From the NCBI RefSeq assembly GCF_009925085.1, contig NZ_JAABNR010000015.1, positions 16,250-80,249 of the forward strand: 64,000 nucleotides of DNA. Direction: 5' to 3'. The notes under the pieces are model-generated. The model was given only the letters and a program-made list of their open reading frames with translations. It did not search any database and was not told the DNA's origin. This DNA comes from Stagnihabitans tardus. Lineage in GTDB: Bacteria > Pseudomonadota > Alphaproteobacteria > Rhodobacterales > Rhodobacteraceae. Of the stretch, positions 1 to 8,334 are shown in pieces. How positions within the stretch are numbered: the first letter of the stretch is position 1; each line of letters starts with the position of its first letter. The translations under genes and the position numbers were made by a program.

Positions 1-704
1 CCGACCCGTTCTACTGGAATGCCCTGACCAATATGGTCTGGTATTGCCTGGCCATCCTGCCGGAATATGTCGTCGCCTTCGGCCTCGCGCTGCTTCTGAA
101 CGCCCAGATCCGGGCGCGGAAGTTCTTCCGCGTGGCCTTCCTTCTGCCGCTGATGCTGTCGCCCGTCGCCGTCTCCTGGATGATCGGCAAGTCCATGCTG
201 GTGATCCAACCTGCGGGCCCCGTGATCCGGCTGTTGAAGTTCGTGGGCGTCGAGAGCCCGGCGCTCTTCTCCACCGGATGGACGGCCAAGGCGGTCATCA
301 TGGCGATGGATGCCTGGACCTTCATCCCCTTCATGATGATCATGATCCTTGCGGGCCTGCAGGCCATCCCGAAAGAGCTGCAAGAGGCCGCCCGGGTCGA
401 TGGCGCCACGGGCTGGAAAAGCTTCTGGGAGGTCACCTTCCCCCTCATGCTGCCCGTCACCGTCACCGCCCTCCTGATCCGGCTGATCTTCAAGCTGAAG
501 CTCGCCGACATCATCATCAACGTGACCAGCGGAGGGCCCGGAGGAGCGACCGACTCTGTCACCTCCTTCATCTTCCGCGAATACCGCGACCGGTCGAACG
601 TGGGTTACGGCACGCTTCTGGCCATGGTCTACCTCGTGCTGATCATCATCGTGATGACCGTGCTGATGAAATTCGCCGACAAGGCCGTGAGGCCCCGGAC
701 CTGA
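1..704 (+). CDS. Sugar ABC transporter permease, MalF/UgpA type (5' partial)
   Basis: Inner-membrane permease of a carbohydrate ABC importer. The frame is already open at base 3, so the start lies upstream of the window and 233 residues are visible. Several hydrophobic segments are present (for example YCLAILPEYVVAFGLALLL and the C-terminal LLAMVYLVLIIIVMTVLM). The cytoplasmic EAA loop that docks on the ATPase reads ELQEAARVDGATGWKSF, near residue 120. A second permease starts 15 bp downstream, so the two form the usual MalF/MalG pair. The substrate cannot be read from the permease; a FucU/RbsD-type mutarotase two genes later suggests a monosaccharide such as a deoxyhexose or pentose (inference). 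Confidence 0.9.
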   Translation, partial: DPFYWNALTNMVWYCLAILPEYVVAFGLALLLNAQIRARKFFRVAFLLPLMLSPVAVSWMIGKSMLVIQPAGPVIRLLKFVGVESPALFSTGWTAKAVIMAMDAWTFIPFMMIMILAGLQAIPKELQEAARVDGATGWKSFWEVTFPLMLPVTVTALLIRLIFKLKLADIIINVTSGGPGGATDSVTSFIFREYRDRSNVGYGTLLAMVYLVLIIIVMTVLMKFADKAVRPRT

Positions 705-719
705 TGAGCCTCACCTGAC

Positions 720-1634
720 ATGACCCAGATCTTCCACGACGCCCCCGCCGACCGCAACTTCCGGGCCAAATGGTTCACCGGCCGCCTGGTGATCTACGGC
801 GCGCTCATCCTTTGGGCCTTCATCTGCCTCTTCCCGATCTATTGGACGCTCTCGACCTCGTTCAAGGCGGCGGCGGATGTGATGAAGGGCTCGATGATCC
901 CATGGGTCGATTTCGCGCCGAAATGGCTGGGGTGGAAGTCGCTTGGCCTCTCGCCCGAGACCCTGATGCAGGACAGCACGGTCCGCGACGAGTTCCTGCG
1001 GCGGTTCTGGAATTCGACCATCATCGCGGGGACCTCTTCGGTGCTGGCGACCGCGCTGGGGTCGATGGCGGCCTATGGGCTGAGCCGTTTCAGCTATAAA
1101 TTCCTGTGGATGAAGAACCAGGACATCTCCTTCTTCTTCCTCAGCCAGCTGATCCTGCCGCCCGTGGTGCTCGCCCTGCCCTTCCTGGTGCTTTACAAGG
1201 AGCTGGACCTTCTGGACAACCACGTGGGCCTGATCGCGATCTACACGCTTTCGGTCCTGCCCATCGTCATCTGGATCATGAAGGACCAGTTCGAATCGAT
1301 CCCGACCGAGCTGGAAGAGGCCGCCATGGTCGATGGCCTGTCGATCTGGGGCGCCTTTCTGACCATCATCCTTCCGATTGCGCTGCCCGGCATGGTGGCG
1401 GCGCTGATCCTCTCGCTGGTCCTGACCTGGAACGAGTATTTCTTTGCAGCACTCCTGACCTCGACCCATGCAAATACCCTGCCCGTCATGGTGGCGAGCC
1501 AGACCGGGTCGCAGGGCATCTCCTGGTGGTCGATGGCGGCCCTGAGCTTTGCCGCGATCCTGCCCCTGATCATCATCGGCGTGGCGCTGGAGCGCTTCAT
1601 CATCAAGGGCATGGCGGCGGGGGCGGTGAAGTAA
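720..1634 (+). CDS. Sugar ABC transporter permease, MalG/UgpE type
   Basis: Second inner-membrane permease of the same importer, 304 residues, usual length for the MalG family. About six hydrophobic segments are visible; the first is VIYGALILWAFICLFPIYW near residue 25. The EAA loop is ELEEAAMVDGLSIWGAF near residue 200, followed by the typical ILPIALPGMVAALILS. The ATG at 720 fits the family N-terminus. The stop TAA (1632-1634) shares its last base with the ATG of the mutarotase gene, so the two are translationally coupled in one operon. No ATPase or binding protein follows; these would have to lie upstream of the window. Confidence 0.93.
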   Translation: MTQIFHDAPADRNFRAKWFTGRLVIYGALILWAFICLFPIYWTLSTSFKAAADVMKGSMIPWVDFAPKWLGWKSLGLSPETLMQDSTVRDEFLRRFWNSTIIAGTSSVLATALGSMAAYGLSRFSYKFLWMKNQDISFFFLSQLILPPVVLALPFLVLYKELDLLDNHVGLIAIYTLSVLPIVIWIMKDQFESIPTELEEAAMVDGLSIWGAFLTIILPIALPGMVAALILSLVLTWNEYFFAALLTSTHANTLPVMVASQTGSQGISWWSMAALSFAAILPLIIIGVALERFIIKGMAAGAVK

Positions 1635-2086
1635 TGCTGAAGGGCATCGACCGCAGGCTTTCGGCCGAGATCCTGCATGTGCTGATGCAGATGGGCCATG
1701 GCGACGACCTGCTTTTGTGCGACATCAACCACCCCGCCGTGACGATTGCCGCCCAGACGACCCATGGGCGGCTCATCGACATGGGCGGCTGCGACCTGTT
1801 GCAAGCCGCCGAGGCCGTGCTTTCGCTGATGCCCTTGGACAGCTTCGTCCCCGCCCCCGTGGCGCGCATGCAGGTCGTGGACGCCCCCGAGCGCACCCTG
1901 CCGCTCTTCGACGAGTTCCAGGCGCTTTGCACCCGCATGGAGGGCCGCGCCATCGCGCTGGAGCCCCTGGAGCGCTTCGCCTTCTACAGCCGCGCGAAGG
2001 GCGCCTTCGCGGTGATCCGCACCTCGGACCCCGGGCCCTATGGCTGCTTCATCCTGAAGAAGGGCGTCATCGACCTGCCCCGATAA
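1634..2086 (+). CDS. fucU: RbsD/FucU-family sugar mutarotase
   Basis: Small cytoplasmic mutarotase of 150 residues that would interconvert anomers of an imported monosaccharide so it enters catabolism in the right form. The start MLKGIDRRLS and the segment MGHGDDLLLCDINHPA (residues 20-35) match the FucU/RbsD signature, including the conserved His-Gly-Asp; the C-terminus YGCFILKKGVI is also typical. The ATG overlaps the permease stop by one base. FucU (L-fucose) and RbsD (D-ribose) are relatives; the MLKGID start and length favour FucU, but the true sugar is not shown by sequence. The TAA stop is followed at once by a large inverted repeat. Confidence 0.8.
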   Translation: MLKGIDRRLSAEILHVLMQMGHGDDLLLCDINHPAVTIAAQTTHGRLIDMGGCDLLQAAEAVLSLMPLDSFVPAPVARMQVVDAPERTLPLFDEFQALCTRMEGRAIALEPLERFAFYSRAKGAFAVIRTSDPGPYGCFILKKGVIDLPR

Positions 2087-2147
2087 GCGGTGGGTTTCAC
2101 CCACCCTACGCCGGGCGCCTGCCGTAGGGTGGGTGAAACCCACCGCT
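2086..2147. repeat. 25-bp perfect inverted repeat, GTGGGTTTCACCCAC family
   Basis: Arms 2086-2110 and 2123-2147 are exact reverse complements separated by 12 bp. Each arm also holds a small hairpin of its own, GGTGGG-TTTCA-CCCACC. The repeat fills the whole gap between the convergent fucU and lrp genes: fucU ends at its left edge, and the TAG stop of the Lrp gene (2146-2148) is formed at its right edge. A second copy lies at 48049-48100. It probably ends transcription from both sides, but the shared sequence marks it as a dispersed REP-like element and not only a local terminator. Confidence 0.9.
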
Positions 2148-2604
2148 ACCCGATAGGCCCCGGCCGCGCCTCTTCCGAGAGAAGCACATTGGCTTCGACA
2201 TTGCCCACCCCGGGCAGGGTCATGATCCGCCGCCGCAACACGCGTTCGAAATCCGGGATATCCCGCGCCACGACCCTCAAGCGATAGTCGAAAAGCCCCA
2301 GCACATGCTGCACGACCTGGACCTCGGGGATGGCCATGACCGCGCGCTCGAAATCCTCGAAACTGCCGCGCCCCTTGGCCGCGAGCTTCACCCCAAGGAA
2401 GACCGTGACACCGAAGCCAAGTGCAGCCCGGTCGGTCTCGACCGCAAGCCCCCGCAGGACCCCGGCTTCCGTGAGCCGCTTCACCCGGCGCCAGGCCGCG
2501 GGCTGGCTGAGCCCCAGCCGCCGCCCCAATTCCCCCGCCGAGAGGTCGCCCTCCCGGCTCAGCGCCCGCAGAAGCGCGCGGTCCGTGTCATCCAGGTCGA
2601 TCAC
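2146..2604 (-). CDS. Lrp/AsnC family transcriptional regulator (second of pair)
   Basis: Amino-acid-responsive DNA-binding regulator of 152 residues. The N-terminal helix-turn-helix is AGELGRRLGLSQPAAWRRVK; the rest is the ligand-sensing, oligomer-forming RAM/AsnC domain with IPEVQVVQHVLGLFDYRLRV. I chose the GTG at 2602-2604: it starts VIDLDDTDRALL, as expected for the family, and overlaps the stop of the upstream regulator in a GTGA junction, so the two are co-translated. Longer in-frame starts would run into the neighbouring gene. The pair is divergent from ilvC, which suggests control of branched-chain amino-acid synthesis (inference). Confidence 0.9.
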   Translation of the reverse strand: MIDLDDTDRALLRALSREGDLSAGELGRRLGLSQPAAWRRVKRLTEAGVLRGLAVETDRAALGFGVTVFLGVKLAAKGRGSFEDFERAVMAIPEVQVVQHVLGLFDYRLRVVARDIPDFERVLRRRIMTLPGVGNVEANVLLSEEARPGPIG

Positions 2605-3056
2605 AGCGGCAAGCCCTCCGATTCCTTGATGGTCGAGATCAGCATCAAGGCCTCGACCTCGGCGATATGCGGCAGCGCGAGGATCTTCTCGCGGTAGACC
2701 TCTTGCCAATGCCCCATATCGCGCGCCACCGCGTTCAGACGCACATCGACGCGGCCCAGAAAGGTCTGGATCGCCACGACCTCGGGCACATCCCGCGCCG
2801 CCGCGATGAACTCGTCAAAGGCGCGGGGATTGGTCTTGTCCAGCGTGAAGCGCAAAGAGACCTCGACCGCGAAGCCCAGGGCCTTCCAGTCGATGCGGGC
2901 GCGCACCGCCTTGACCACGCCCGCCTGGCGGAGCCGCTCCATCCGGCGCCCCAGGGTCGCCTGGGTCACCCCGGCCCTCTCGGCCAGGACCGCGCGGGCC
3001 GCGTCGGGCTCTCCCAGCCAGTGGCGCAGGATGCGACGGTCGGTCTCGTCCAGCAT
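2601..3056 (-). CDS. Lrp/AsnC family transcriptional regulator (first of pair)
   Basis: Lrp/AsnC regulator of 151 residues starting MLDETDRRILRHWL, the standard N-terminus of the family. HTH: VLAERAGVTQATLGRRMERL (residues 22-41). The effector domain contains VPEVVAIQTFLGRVDVRLNA. It is a diverged paralogue of the downstream gene, with which it overlaps by 4 bp (GTGA). The start lies 123 bp from the ilvC start on the other strand, so both directions share one regulatory region. Lrp proteins act as dimers to octamers; two linked paralogues could form mixed oligomers (inference). Confidence 0.92.
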   Translation of the reverse strand: MLDETDRRILRHWLGEPDAARAVLAERAGVTQATLGRRMERLRQAGVVKAVRARIDWKALGFAVEVSLRFTLDKTNPRAFDEFIAAARDVPEVVAIQTFLGRVDVRLNAVARDMGHWQEVYREKILALPHIAEVEALMLISTIKESEGLPL

Positions 3057-3089
3057 GAAATCCTCATGAATTCGTATAGGCGCGCATGA

Positions 3090-4202
<1,113 letters not shown>

Positions 4203-4238
4203 ACGCGGTGCGCTGAAGCGCAGCCTACGAAAGACCAT

Positions 4239-4262
4239 GGGCCGGGGGGAAACCTCCGGCCC
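4239..4262 (+). terminator. Hairpin downstream of ilvC
   Basis: GC-rich stem (GGGCCGG paired with CCGGCCC, inner GGGG/CCTC with one wobble) around a GAAA-type loop, followed by TTGGCTTGATT. It lies 37 bp after the ilvC stop and fits an intrinsic terminator, though the T tract is interrupted. The stem resembles the hairpin after the MFS gene at 44235. Confidence 0.6.
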
Positions 4263-4323
4263 TTGGCTTGATTGGCAGGCAAGAGGATGTCAGGCTCAGC
4301 GAGAAATCCGCGGGACCTCGACC

Positions 4324-4860
4324 ATGCCAAAACCAATTTCCGAGATGACCGCGGCCCAGATCGCCACCGAGCTGGCCAATTTCGACAAGTACCGGATATC
4401 GAAAGATCCAGGCCGTCTCGCGGCTTTCCTCAAGAGCAAGGACCGCTTCGAGGCACTGTGCCGAGCACGTGACCAGATCACGGGGTTCGATTGCAAGGTG
4501 TCGCTGCAGGTGATCGCAAGCGCCGCAGCAAGCAAGCGCTTCGTTTGCTACAAGGACATTTCCGACGCCAATGGAATCGACTGGAACCGGGCGCGGCGGA
4601 TCATCCCCGACCATCTGTGGGACCTCGTCCGCGACAGTCATTCACAGTGGGGCTTCTTGGTTACGGCGGTGATCGTGAACAAGGAGCACTTCGGGGATGG
4701 GATGATGGAACCCGAGACTCTGAGGGGCTTCATCCGTGCAGCGGAAGGACTTCACATCCCGATCGGGGATCCAACTGCCTTCCTGCGCGCCCAGCAAGCC
4801 CAGGTCTTTGCGCATTTCGCCCCTGAATTGATCTGGCAGGCAAAGCACGATGCCCCCCCA
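4324..4860 (+). pseudogene. Hypothetical protein frame with no stop codon of its own
   Basis: Protein-like frame starting MPKPISEMTAAQIATELANF and running convincingly to about residue 178 (APELIWQAKHD). The second half (YKDISDANGIDWNRARRI, DLVRDSHSQWGF, MMEPETLRGFIRAAE) looks like a compact conserved domain, but I cannot name the family. Codon use is less GC-biased than in the neighbours, suggesting transfer. After 4860 the frame passes through two copies of AGTCGGCAGGGC, a long bidirectional hairpin and the antisense of the next gene, with no stop until 6831; the other two forward frames lack nearby stops as well. The natural C-terminus and stop appear lost, so I treat it as broken. It may still be translated with a foreign tail. 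Confidence 0.5.
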
Positions 4861-4910
4861 GTCGGCAGGGCGACGCCCGGCGCAGCTCCGGGCCCCTACA
4901 GTCGGCAGGG
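4859..4910. repeat. Paired AGTCGGCAGGGC repeats
   Basis: AGTCGGCAGGGC occurs at about 4860 and again 40 bp later at about 4900. The same word, again as a pair about 41 bp apart, is found at 34020 and 34061, next to the stop of the ycjF-like gene. Here the pair sits exactly where the preceding frame should end. Confidence 0.55.
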
Positions 4911-4934
4911 CCCGCCCGCGCAGCGGGCGCCCCC

Positions 4935-4979
4935 GCCAAGAGAAAGGCCCGGAGCATTGCTCCGGGCCTTTCTCTTGGC
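4935..4979. terminator. Bidirectional 21-bp perfect hairpin
   Basis: Arms of 21 bp (4935-4955 and 4959-4979) are exact reverse complements around an ATT loop, with a GGCCCGGAGC core and AGAAA/TTTCT flanks. It lies between the convergent hypothetical frame and the SPOR/protease-like gene ending at 4993. The TTTCTCTTGG on one side and its mirror on the other suit termination in both directions. Confidence 0.75.
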
Positions 4980-4992
4980 ATCACGACCAACC

Positions 4993-6744
4993 TCACTCCC
5001 AGCAGGAGACCAGGACCGTCATCCCCCGCGCCGCCGCGTTCAGGGCATCGGGCGTGGCCTTGCCCGTCGCGGTGGCGGGCGTCAGGATCAAGGCCCCGCC
5101 CGCCGGATCGGCCAGGACCTGCGACAGGGTGGCCGATGTGGCGACAAAGCCCACGTCTCCGGGCAGCTCCTTGCCCGCAGGGGCCGGGATCAGCATGCCG
5201 AGGACGGCGCCGCTCGCATCCAGAACCGGGCCACCGAGGTCGCCCGCCATGGCGCCGATGTTCAGCCGCGCGACACCTTGCTCGCCGTTCAGACCCTGGG
5301 CCTCTTCCAGCGTGCCGCGGGTCAGGACCGGGGCAGACAGACGCTCGCCCCAGGAATAGCCGGCCAGCGTCACCGGCGTGCCCGGCACCGGGGCGGCGGG
5401 GGCAAAGCTCGCAAAGGCGCGGGGGGCGACCGGGGTCTTCGGCGTCAGAAGCGCGAGGTCGCCCAGGGCCTTGACCGTCACCTCGGTGCGGTGATCCAGC
5501 GTCACCTTGCCGCAAGAGGCCACCGCCGAGGCCAGGGTCACGGCCGCCCCCTTGGGGTCGACGAAGAAGCCCGTGGCCGAGGCCTTGGGCTGCTTGGCGG
5601 CGATCCCCGCGATCAGCCCGCGCTTGACGGCCTCGTCCAAGGGCACCAGGCCCGGATCCATCGACTTCTCGCCGGTCGAGCGGAAGGAGCTTTGCACCAG
5701 GGGCAGGACGCGCTGCATCTGGGCCGAAAGCGCCGCGTCCCAGGTCAGGACAAAGCCCTTGACGTTGCCGCCCGCGATCATCGCATAGGCCAGGCTTTCG
5801 ATCCGGTCATTGCGCCCGGTGATGGTGAAGCTGTCCTCGCCGAGCGCACGCTCGCCCTCGGTGGGCATCGTGTCGAGGCTTTGGAGGATGTCGTAAAGCC
5901 CGGCCAGCGTCGCCTTGGTCCCGGGCTCCGAGATCAGCATGGCCGAGACCTGGGCGCCGTCTTTGCCCTTGTAGCGGACGAAGGGCGGGGAATAGCCGTC
6001 GAACTCCAGCATGGCCATGGGCAGGGTCAGCTCGATCCCGGCCTCGGGCTCGGTGACCATGGCGAAGCCGAAGAGGCCCTCTTCGGACTTGTAGCCCTCG
6101 ACCAATTGGCCGCGCTGCGCGGTGGTCAGGATGCCGGTGGGCTCGAGCCCCTGGGCCTCTTGCCAGGCGGCCATCGACTTGCGCGAGCCCGAGCCGATGC
6201 GGCCATCGACCTTGCCCTCGTAGAAGCCGAACCATTTCAGCGCCATCTGCAGCTCTTGCCGCTGGGCATCGGTCAGGGCGGCCTCGGAGGCCTTGGCCTC
6301 GGCGGGGGTCTCATCGGGAAGGGTGGGCTCTGCCGACTGGTCCGCCGCCACCGGGGCCTCGACCGCAGGCTCCGCCGACTGTTCGGGCAGCGCTGCGGCG
6401 GGGTCCTGCCCCTCGGCGGGCCAGAAGGCGGGACCGAAGCTTGCGCCATCGGTGATGTAGCTGTCGGGCGGGATCGCCCCCGAGGCGGTCAGGCTTTGCA
6501 GAAGCTCCACCGCGCGGTCCGACCCCATGGGCCCGATCGCGATGCCATACCAGCCGCTGTCGAGCTGGTATCCCTGCACCTCGGGCAAGGCCGCCGCATA
6601 GGCCCCGGCGCGTTCCTGCGCCTTGGCCAGGTTGGGCTGGGCCTCGACCTGCAACCAGACCTGGTCCTGGGCCTGGGCCGCCCCGCCCCCCATGAAAACT
6701 GCCGCCAAAAGGGCCATTACCCGCGTGAAGCTGAAAATCCGCAT
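4993..6744 (-). CDS. Secreted SPOR / peptidoglycan-binding protein with degenerate trypsin-like domain
   Basis: Envelope protein of 583 residues with a signal peptide ending near residue 25 (AAQA-QDQ). Residues 29-110 resemble a SPOR-type domain (YQLDSGWYGIAIGPM). After an acidic Ala/Pro/Glu linker (113-158), residues 160-215 form a peptidoglycan-binding-like domain (LKWFGFYEGKVDGRIGSGS). Residues 390-520 have a trypsin/DegP-like fold: GFFVDPKGAAVTLASAV, then GDLALL and GDLGGPVLD. In active proteases these read V-T-N-A-H and GDSGGP; here the His position is Ser406 and the Ser position is Leu503, leaving only Asp429. It should therefore be a non-catalytic, binding version. Role unknown; likely cell-wall associated (inference). 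Confidence 0.85.
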   Translation of the reverse strand: MRIFSFTRVMALLAAVFMGGGAAQAQDQVWLQVEAQPNLAKAQERAGAYAAALPEVQGYQLDSGWYGIAIGPMGSDRAVELLQSLTASGAIPPDSYITDGASFGPAFWPAEGQDPAAALPEQSAEPAVEAPVAADQSAEPTLPDETPAEAKASEAALTDAQRQELQMALKWFGFYEGKVDGRIGSGSRKSMAAWQEAQGLEPTGILTTAQRGQLVEGYKSEEGLFGFAMVTEPEAGIELTLPMAMLEFDGYSPPFVRYKGKDGAQVSAMLISEPGTKATLAGLYDILQSLDTMPTEGERALGEDSFTITGRNDRIESLAYAMIAGGNVKGFVLTWDAALSAQMQRVLPLVQSSFRSTGEKSMDPGLVPLDEAVKRGLIAGIAAKQPKASATGFFVDPKGAAVTLASAVASCGKVTLDHRTEVTVKALGDLALLTPKTPVAPRAFASFAPAAPVPGTPVTLAGYSWGERLSAPVLTRGTLEEAQGLNGEQGVARLNIGAMAGDLGGPVLDASGAVLGMLIPAPAGKELPGDVGFVATSATLSQVLADPAGGALILTPATATGKATPDALNAAARGMTVLVSCWE

Positions 6745-6867
6745 CGTCTCTTCTGTTCCAAGGCCAGAGCCATTGCGGCCCCCCGTCGGGTTGCGACACT
6801 AGAAACAATCCTGCGCAAGGTCACCCCCTGAAATGCCGATATCCCTTCAAATCAAGGGCGCGTGACA

Positions 6868-6896
6868 TTGACCACGCGACGGGGCTTGCCTATGGA
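6868..6896 (+). promoter_or_regulatory. Candidate promoter for glyQ
   Basis: TTGACC (6868-6873) and TATGGA (6891-6896) are separated by 17 bp and lie 30 bp before the glyQ ATG, a good match to a housekeeping sigma-70 promoter. Read from sequence only. Confidence 0.45.
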
Positions 6897-6925
6897 GAAG
6901 CGGCATTCGCGAAGAGGGCCCATCC

Positions 6926-7852
6926 ATGACCGCAACCTTGACCCCGCCGAAAAGCTTCCAGGAGATCATCCTGCGGCTGATGACCTATTGGGCAGGCCAG
7001 GGCTGCGCCGTGCTGCAACCCTATGACATGGAGGTCGGCGCGGGCACGTTCCATCCGGCGACCACGCTGCGGAGCCTTGGCACCAAGCCCTGGGCGGCGG
7101 CCTATGTGCAGCCCTCGCGCCGCCCGACCGATGGGCGCTATGGCGAGAACCCCAACCGGCTTCAGCACTATTACCAGTACCAGGTCATCATCAAACCCTC
7201 GCCGCCGGACCTGCAAGAGCTCTATCTGGGCTCCTTGGCCGCCATCGGGCTGGACCCTTCCGTCCATGACATCCGCTTCGTCGAGGACGACTGGGAGAGC
7301 CCGACGCTCGGCGCCTGGGGCCTGGGCTGGGAAGTCTGGTGCGACGGGATGGAAGTCTCGCAGTTCACCTATTTCCAGCAGGTCGGCGGCCATGACTGCA
7401 AACCCGTGTCGGGCGAGCTGACCTATGGGCTTGAACGCCTGGCCATGTATGTGCTGGGCATCGACCATGTCATGACCATGCCCTTCAACGATCCGCAGTC
7501 GCCGATCCCGCTGACCTATGGCGATATCTTCCGCCAGACCGAGGAAGAATACTCGCGCCACAATTTCGACGGCGCCGATACGGCCATGCTGTTCCAGCAT
7601 TTCGAGAACGCGGAAAAGGAATGCGCCCGGCTGCTGGATCAGCCCGAGATCGACCCGAAGACCGGCAAGCGCATCATCATGGCGCATCCGGCCTACGACC
7701 AGACGATCAAGGCCAGCCACCTCTTCAACCTGCTGGACGCGCGCGGCGTCATCTCGGTGACCGAGCGCCAGGCCTATATCGGCCGCGTCCGCGCCTTGGC
7801 CAAGAAATGCGCCGATGCCTTCCGGCTCACCGAAGCGGGAGCAGATGCGTGA
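6926..7852 (+). CDS. glyQ: Glycyl-tRNA synthetase alpha subunit
   Basis: Catalytic subunit of the bacterial alpha2-beta2 glycyl-tRNA synthetase, which charges tRNA-Gly. The 308 residues match the usual length (about 300). Diagnostic segments are [31 protein letters not shown] (given here in two parts: [13 protein letters not shown] at residues 10-22, then [15 protein letters not shown]), [14 protein letters not shown] and [10 protein letters not shown]. The stop overlaps the GTG start of the next gene (GTGA), so glyQ, the small membrane protein and glyS form one operon. The ATG at 6926 follows a candidate promoter at 6868. Confidence 0.98.
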   Translation: MTATLTPPKSFQEIILRLMTYWAGQGCAVLQPYDMEVGAGTFHPATTLRSLGTKPWAAAYVQPSRRPTDGRYGENPNRLQHYYQYQVIIKPSPPDLQELYLGSLAAIGLDPSVHDIRFVEDDWESPTLGAWGLGWEVWCDGMEVSQFTYFQQVGGHDCKPVSGELTYGLERLAMYVLGIDHVMTMPFNDPQSPIPLTYGDIFRQTEEEYSRHNFDGADTAMLFQHFENAEKECARLLDQPEIDPKTGKRIIMAHPAYDQTIKASHLFNLLDARGVISVTERQAYIGRVRALAKKCADAFRLTEAGADA

Positions 7853-8334
7853 ATGGCAAGCTCGTCGTGGGGTCCATCGTGCTGACTGCCCTCGCCGCAG
7901 GGGCGGTCGTCTATTACATGCAGGAATACGGCCCCTATGCCGCCGTCAGCTTCACGCCAGGCGCCGAAATCGTCCTGACCGCGCTTTCCGGCACGCCCGA
8001 ACCCATTCCGGTGCGCGACATCCAGGGCATCGACGGCAATTCCTCGCCCTTGAAGTTCCGCGCCTGTTTCGTGACCGAGCAGAGCCTGGCCACCCTGACC
8101 GAGACCTACAGGGTCTACGAGGCACCCACCCCCCTGAACGCGCCCGGCTGGTTCGACTGTTTCGACGCCGACCGCATCGGCGAGGCCCTGGACTCCGGCG
8201 AGGCCGTGGCCTTCCTGTCCCAGGCCAATGTCGTGCCCAACAGCAACGATGTCGAAATCGACCGCGTCGTGGCGGTCTTCCCCGATGGCCGGGCCTTTGC
8301 CTGGAACCAGCTTGCCCCCGGAACGGAGAAATAA
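7849..8334 (+). CDS. Small membrane-anchored protein between glyQ and glyS (probably DUF6446)
   Basis: Protein of 161 residues with one N-terminal hydrophobic helix ([20 protein letters not shown], residues 4-23) and a soluble domain starting [12 protein letters not shown]. Conserved-looking features are [10 protein letters not shown] and [10 protein letters not shown]. The GTG at 7849 overlaps the glyQ stop by 4 bp, and glyS starts immediately after its stop. I recall an equivalent gene at this place in other Rhodobacteraceae, annotated as DUF6446; this is memory, not a search. Function unknown. A position inside the glycyl-tRNA synthetase operon suggests co-expression and not necessarily a shared role. 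Confidence 0.85.
   Translation: MNGKLVVGSIVLTALAAGAVVYYMQEYGPYAAVSFTPGAEIVLTALSGTPEPIPVRDIQGIDGNSSPLKFRACFVTEQSLATLTETYRVYEAPTPLNAPGWFDCFDADRIGEALDSGEAVAFLSQANVVPNSNDVEIDRVVAVFPDGRAFAWNQLAPGTEK

Noticed and set aside
5000..6831. The downstream two thirds of the frame starting at 4237 as real coding sequence
   Set aside because: From about 4990 it reads antisense through a protein with signal peptide and clear domains; only the first part looks coding.
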